From assembly GCA_021833045.1 (NCBI GenBank), contig JAKBGP010000061.1, positions 1-10,442 on the forward strand: a stretch of 10,442 bases of DNA. Direction: 5' to 3'. Positions 7,426 through 10,442 of the stretch are shown piece after piece. Under the pieces are notes generated by a model that saw only the letters and a program-made list of their open reading frames with translations, had not been told where the DNA came from and ran no database searches. The translations under genes were made by a program, and so were the position numbers. Numbering within the stretch: the first letter of the stretch is position 1; every line of letters starts with the position of its first letter. The stretch comes from Thermoplasmata archaeon (GTDB taxonomy: Archaea; Thermoplasmatota; Thermoplasmata; Thermoplasmatales; Thermoplasmataceae).

Positions 7426-7450
7426 AGACTTTTTTGTCTTTTTATTTATT
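7426..7450 (+). terminator. probable T-rich transcription terminator after the GT2 gene
   Basis: AGAC, six T, then GTCT form a short stem, followed by a second T-rich tract ending near 7450. Archaeal RNA polymerase terminates at T-runs with or without hairpins. The site separates the GT2 gene from the sugar-nucleotide operon promoter. The rest of 7305-7425 is AT-rich and shows no gene. Confidence 0.45.
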
Positions 7451-7480
7451 ATATGGCATCATAATAATCTCTCTAAACGA

Positions 7481-7490
7481 TAATATTATA
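7481..7490 (+). promoter_or_regulatory. probable TATA box for the UDP-sugar operon
   Basis: TAATATTATA is centred about 30 bases before the ATG at 7516, so transcription would begin within a few bases of the start codon. No Shine-Dalgarno sequence precedes this ATG, which fits a near-leaderless message at the operon head. The two internal genes instead overlap their predecessors. A nearby ATATTATAT (7496-7504) is too close to the ATG to serve. Confidence 0.5.
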
Positions 7491-7515
7491 GAAACATATT
7501 ATATCCAACAGAATT

Positions 7516-8442
7516 ATGAAGATGTTAATTTCCGGAGGCAATGGCTTCCTTGGATCCCATATCGTTAAAAAGGCTATTTCAAATGGAATTGATGTAACAG
7601 TTGTTGACGATATGTCCACGATGAATACAGATAATCTTGGTGCAGAGGTAAGCTTGATTAGAAAAAAGATTGAGCATTTTAAGACGGACGAAAAATTTGA
7701 TTTCGTTCTTCATTTTGCAGCCAGACCTTCTCCTGAAGATTATATTAAACATCCTGTTGAAACGATCCTTTCAAACTCCGTTGGTACCATGAACATGCTG
7801 AACATAGCAAGACAGTCAGATGCAGTTTTCCTGTACACATCCTCTTCAGAAGTTTATGGAAATGCTTCTGTACTCCCAACGCCGGAAACGTACTTTGGTT
7901 ACGTGAACCCCAATGGGATCAGGAGCTGTTATGATGAAGGAAAACGATATTCAGAGGCCCTGATAATGGCTTATCACAGGGAATACAATATTGATGTAAG
8001 GATAGAAAGACCATTCAACGTATACGGTCCAGGAATAAGACCGGATGGCCTTTATGGTAGAGTAATTCCAAGATTCATATTAAGCGCACTGAAGGGAGAT
8101 GACATTACAATATTCGGTGACGGCAGTCAGACCAGAAGCTTTCTGTACATAGATGACTGGCTTGATGCAACATGGAAGTTATTGAATAATCCGGGTCTTT
8201 CTGGAGAAATTCTTAATGTTGGTTCTGTCTCGGAGATTACAATTAATTCGCTTGCGAAAACCATAATCGATCTAACAGGGAGTCATTCAAGAATTGTCCA
8301 TCTAGATCCAAGAGAAGACGATCCTTTCAGAAGATCTGCAGATATAACCAAAATCAGGAAAAGACTGGGTTGGGAACCAAAAATTTCACTTAACGAAGGT
8401 CTTGATAAAACGATCCAGTGGATCAGGGAGAAATATGCATGA
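7516..8442 (+). CDS. UDP-glucuronate decarboxylase-like enzyme (UDP-xylose synthase family, extended SDR)
   Basis: The 308-residue, full-length product is predicted to convert UDP-glucuronate to UDP-xylose with bound NAD+ in the cytosol. The Rossmann motif GGNGFLG is at 7-13. SSSEVYG (109-115) carries the catalytic Ser/Thr-x-Glu, with Ser110 and Glu112 in the key places. ETYFGYVNPNGIRSCYDEGK (124-143) holds the YxxxK pair Tyr139 and Lys143, and closely follows the sequence characteristic of UDP-xylose synthases. FNVYGPG (167-173) and FGDG-x-Q-TRSFLYIDD follow. DDPFRRSADI (268-277) supplies the Arg region where decarboxylases carry an essential Arg, then LGWEPKISL. RmlB-type dehydratases have Thr-Asp-Glu at the catalytic position, so a dehydratase is less likely; a 4-epimerase of UDP-glucuronate is the main alternative. 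It heads an operon, and its TGA overlaps the next ATG by four bases. The following gene makes UDP-glucuronate, which supports the call. Confidence 0.85.
   Translation: MKMLISGGNGFLGSHIVKKAISNGIDVTVVDDMSTMNTDNLGAEVSLIRKKIEHFKTDEKFDFVLHFAARPSPEDYIKHPVETILSNSVGTMNMLNIARQSDAVFLYTSSSEVYGNASVLPTPETYFGYVNPNGIRSCYDEGKRYSEALIMAYHREYNIDVRIERPFNVYGPGIRPDGLYGRVIPRFILSALKGDDITIFGDGSQTRSFLYIDDWLDATWKLLNNPGLSGEILNVGSVSEITINSLAKTIIDLTGSHSRIVHLDPREDDPFRRSADITKIRKRLGWEPKISLNEGLDKTIQWIREKYA
8425..8430 (+). promoter_or_regulatory. ribosome binding site that sets the dehydrogenase start at 8439
   Basis: AGGGAG ends eight bases before the ATG at 8439, inside the end of the decarboxylase gene. It favours that ATG over an in-frame ATG at 8418, which would add seven residues not found in the family before the MKIGQVGLGYVG nucleotide-binding start. 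Confidence 0.55.
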
Positions 8443-9653
8443 AAATAGGGCAGGTTGGTTTAGGATACGTCGGCCTTGTCAATGCCGCTGTGCTTTCTAA
8501 TCATGGCAATCTCGTCATCGGGGTAGACGTTGATCATTCGAAAATAGATGCTCTAACTAAAGGTATGGTTCCAATTTTTGAGCCAGATCTTGAGAAGTAT
8601 CTGATCAGTGGAAGGAAGAACCTGATCTTTTCAGATGATTATTCCGCACTGTCAGAATGCGAAGCTATCTTCATAACAGTGCCAACACCAAATATTTCTG
8701 GAAACATAGATCTCAGCTATGTTACAAAGGCAGCTGATGAGGTTGCGAAGATCAACAGATCTGCTATACTGATAATCAAGAGCACTGTGGTTCCTGGAAC
8801 TGCATCTTTTATATCCGAGAGAACTGGAATGAAAGTAATTTCAAATCCTGAATTCACAAGGGAGGGTAATGCCATTTATGATACGGAACACCCTGACAGG
8901 ATAGTCATAGGCGGTGAACCCTGTGATGTAGTAAAGGAGATCTGGAGCTTTACAGGATCGCCTGCAATAGTTACAACAAACGCAAATGCAGAGCTGATAA
9001 AATATGCCAGTAACGCATTTCTGGCAACAAAAATATCATTCATCAACCAGATGGCGGATCTCTGTGAGAAGATACCCGGTGCAGATGTCAACGTAGTTGC
9101 AAAGGGCATGGGTCTGGATAAACGGATAGGGAAGGAATTCCTCAAAGCCGGTTTGGGTTTCGGTGGATCTTGTTTCCCGAAAGATACGCAGGCATTGATA
9201 ACATTTGCTAGATCAAAGGGTATTGACATGAGCATTCTCAGAGAAGTATATGGATACAATGAGAACCGGGTATCCCAAATATTGCAAAACACCATGGAAA
9301 GAGGGATATCTTTCTCAGGATCCAGAGTGTGCGTTCTTGGTTTAAGCTTCAAGGATCTCACAAATGACCTGAGGGAGAGCAGATCGATACTTCTAATATC
9401 CCGGTTGAAGGAGAAGGGTGCAGTTATTAATGCCTATGACCCAGTTATAAAGAATCTTGAGGGAGTCAATATCTGTAAAGACATGCAAACCTGCATAAGC
9501 GAAAGTGATATTGTGGTAACAGCAACCGAATGGAGAGATTTTGCGAATATGCCCATCAAAATGCTTGAAGGAAAAACGGTTCTTGATTTCAGGCGGATTC
9601 TGGATCCTGAAAAGTATGACATAAAAATGGGGGTAGGTCTTGGCAAGAATTAG
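8439..9653 (+). CDS. ugd: UDP-glucose 6-dehydrogenase
   Basis: The 404-residue product oxidises UDP-glucose to UDP-glucuronate with two NAD+. The N-terminal Rossmann domain starts IGQVGLGYVGL (3-13). VPTP is at 81-84 and STVVPGT at 115-121. SNPEFTREGNAIYD (135-148) shapes the substrate pocket. The central helix carries KYASNAFLATKISF (188-201), with Lys188 and Asn192 in the catalytic positions. GFGGSCFPKD (240-249) contains the thioester-forming Cys245. The C-terminal domain has GLSFKDLTNDLRESRS (301-316) and NAYDP. ATEWRDF (362-368) is the form usual in UDP-glucose rather than GDP-mannose enzymes. Length and all key residues are normal. The start overlaps the decarboxylase stop in ATGA, and the end overlaps the next gene by 14 bases, so the three are almost certainly co-translated. 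It supplies the substrate of the upstream decarboxylase. Confidence 0.94.
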   Translation: MKIGQVGLGYVGLVNAAVLSNHGNLVIGVDVDHSKIDALTKGMVPIFEPDLEKYLISGRKNLIFSDDYSALSECEAIFITVPTPNISGNIDLSYVTKAADEVAKINRSAILIIKSTVVPGTASFISERTGMKVISNPEFTREGNAIYDTEHPDRIVIGGEPCDVVKEIWSFTGSPAIVTTNANAELIKYASNAFLATKISFINQMADLCEKIPGADVNVVAKGMGLDKRIGKEFLKAGLGFGGSCFPKDTQALITFARSKGIDMSILREVYGYNENRVSQILQNTMERGISFSGSRVCVLGLSFKDLTNDLRESRSILLISRLKEKGAVINAYDPVIKNLEGVNICKDMQTCISESDIVVTATEWRDFANMPIKMLEGKTVLDFRRILDPEKYDIKMGVGLGKN

Positions 9654-10442
9654 AAAGTGCGTGATTCCAGCTGCCGGAATGGGATCCAGATTTTATCCGC
9701 TGACAAGAGCACAACCCAAGGAGATGCTCCCGGTTCTTGATAGACCTGTCATTCATTATGTAGTTGAAGAGGCAGTTAAATCCGGTCTCGACGAGATCCT
9801 GATTATCATCGGATCAGGCAAGGATTCAATAATAAACTATTTTGACAGGCATTCTCTTGATGATAAAGCAGAAAATTCAGGCGTCATAGACTTTCCTGAT
9901 ATATATTTCATCAGGCAGAAGTCACCGCTGGGACTTGCAGATTCTATAAGATACACCAGAGGTTTCACTAATGATGAACCATTTATCGTTTTACTTGGTG
10001 ATACAATATACAGAAGCTCTTCGAAAATAACTGTGACCAGACAGTTAATCAACCTTTATGGTAAATACAGCTCACCCTGCCTCTCGCTGGAAGCTGTTCC
10101 GCTTGAAAAGGTGAAGGACTACGGCATGGTCAAGACTGACCGTATATCTGGTGACATCGTAAGGATTAAAGGAGTGATTGAAAAACCTCTTCCAAGCCAG
10201 TCACCCGGTAACCTTGGTATAACTGGCATTTATGCATTTCAATCGGATATCTATGATTATATCCGGAAAATAAAACCGGGGAAAAACGGAGAATACCAGC
10301 TGTCGGATGCGATTGATCTTATGTGCAAAGAAAGAGACATGTATGGGCATATAATAAAGGGCAAGAGATATGATATTGGAACCAAGGAACTGTGGGTCAA
10401 AACGTTCATAGAATTTGCCAACGCAGACCGAAGATTTATATA
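9640..10442 (+). CDS. galU: UTP--glucose-1-phosphate uridylyltransferase, 3' end cut by window edge
   Basis: The enzyme makes UDP-glucose from UTP and glucose-1-phosphate, feeding the dehydrogenase upstream. The frame runs open to the edge with 267 complete codons; family members have roughly 290 residues, so little is missing. The nucleotide-binding signature is RKCVIPAAGMGSRFYPLT (5-22), then QPKEMLPV (25-32). The metal and substrate residues appear as LLGDT (Asp121), YGMV, IEKP (Lys182) and RYDIG (Asp245). RQKSPLGLADS and GEYQLSDAI follow the GalU pattern rather than that of RmlA, although substrate choice between UTP and dTTP is not proven. The start is TTG at 9640: an in-frame TAG lies at 9634-9636, and the only other start before the conserved core is a GTG at 9661 that would remove the RKCV strand. 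The gene begins inside the last 14 bases of the dehydrogenase gene. Confidence 0.9.
   Translation, partial: MARIRKCVIPAAGMGSRFYPLTRAQPKEMLPVLDRPVIHYVVEEAVKSGLDEILIIIGSGKDSIINYFDRHSLDDKAENSGVIDFPDIYFIRQKSPLGLADSIRYTRGFTNDEPFIVLLGDTIYRSSSKITVTRQLINLYGKYSSPCLSLEAVPLEKVKDYGMVKTDRISGDIVRIKGVIEKPLPSQSPGNLGITGIYAFQSDIYDYIRKIKPGKNGEYQLSDAIDLMCKERDMYGHIIKGKRYDIGTKELWVKTFIEFANADRRFI

Noticed and set aside
8418..8438. Upstream ATG that would extend the dehydrogenase by seven residues
   Set aside because: The family begins at the MKIGQVGLGYVG strand, and the ATG at 8439 has AGGGAG at the right distance and the coupling ATGA overlap.
8876..10052. Minus-strand open frames at 8876-9361, 9434-9646 and 9837-10052
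   Set aside because: They are antisense to the dehydrogenase and GalU genes, both fully supported by active-site motifs; long antisense frames are common opposite such codon use.
1..10442. Mobile element, CRISPR array or defence system
   Set aside because: No transposase or integrase motif, no terminal inverted repeats, and no regularly spaced direct repeats were seen on either strand; every long gene belongs to sugar-nucleotide or glycosyltransferase biology.

Overview
The window looks like part of a cell-surface glycan locus from an archaeon, most likely Thermoplasmatales or a relative. The sequence shows low GC, heavy use of ATA and AGA/AGG codons, TATA boxes 25-50 bases upstream of starts with little or no Shine-Dalgarno sequence at several operon heads, GTG/TTG starts, and a 721-residue DUF2079-type membrane protein with an outer domain dense in N-glycosylation sequons. 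The lineage call is inference; no rRNA or tRNA is present to confirm it.

Layout. (1) 1-443 (+): the C-terminal half of an NAD-dependent sugar epimerase/dehydratase, cut by the window edge. (2) 606-1571 (-): a family-2 glycosyltransferase (GT2). (3) 1734-3899 (+): a DUF2079 membrane protein, diverging from (2) across a 162-base promoter region and overlapping (4) tail to tail by 30 bases. (4, 5) 3870-4982 and 4979-6127 (-): two family-4 glycosyltransferases (GT4) in a coupled ATGA-overlap operon. (6) 6213-7304 (+): a second GT2, a clear relative of (2), diverging from (5) over about 85 bases that hold one TATA element readable both ways and a 15-base palindrome. (7-9) 7516-10442 (+): a tightly overlapping operon encoding a UDP-glucuronate decarboxylase-like enzyme, UDP-glucose 6-dehydrogenase, and a GalU-type UTP--glucose-1-phosphate uridylyltransferase with a TTG start, cut by the right edge.

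How it fits together. The last operon gives a complete route from glucose-1-phosphate to UDP-glucose, UDP-glucuronate and (by homology) UDP-xylose. Four cytosolic glycosyltransferases could use these donors to build a glycan on a lipid carrier. The DUF2079 protein has a GT-C-like membrane portion and an extracytoplasmic beta-rich end, so it may act on the outer side of the membrane. The order of sugars and the acceptor cannot be read from sequence.

The middle of the window (glycosyltransferases and membrane protein) has mixed orientations and is AT-richer than the sugar-nucleotide operon. This is the usual look of a variable glycosyltransferase cassette beside a conserved precursor operon. 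No mobile element, CRISPR array or RNA gene was seen, and no gene-free stretch exceeds 300 bases. The longest is 7305-7515, which holds a probable terminator and the operon promoter.
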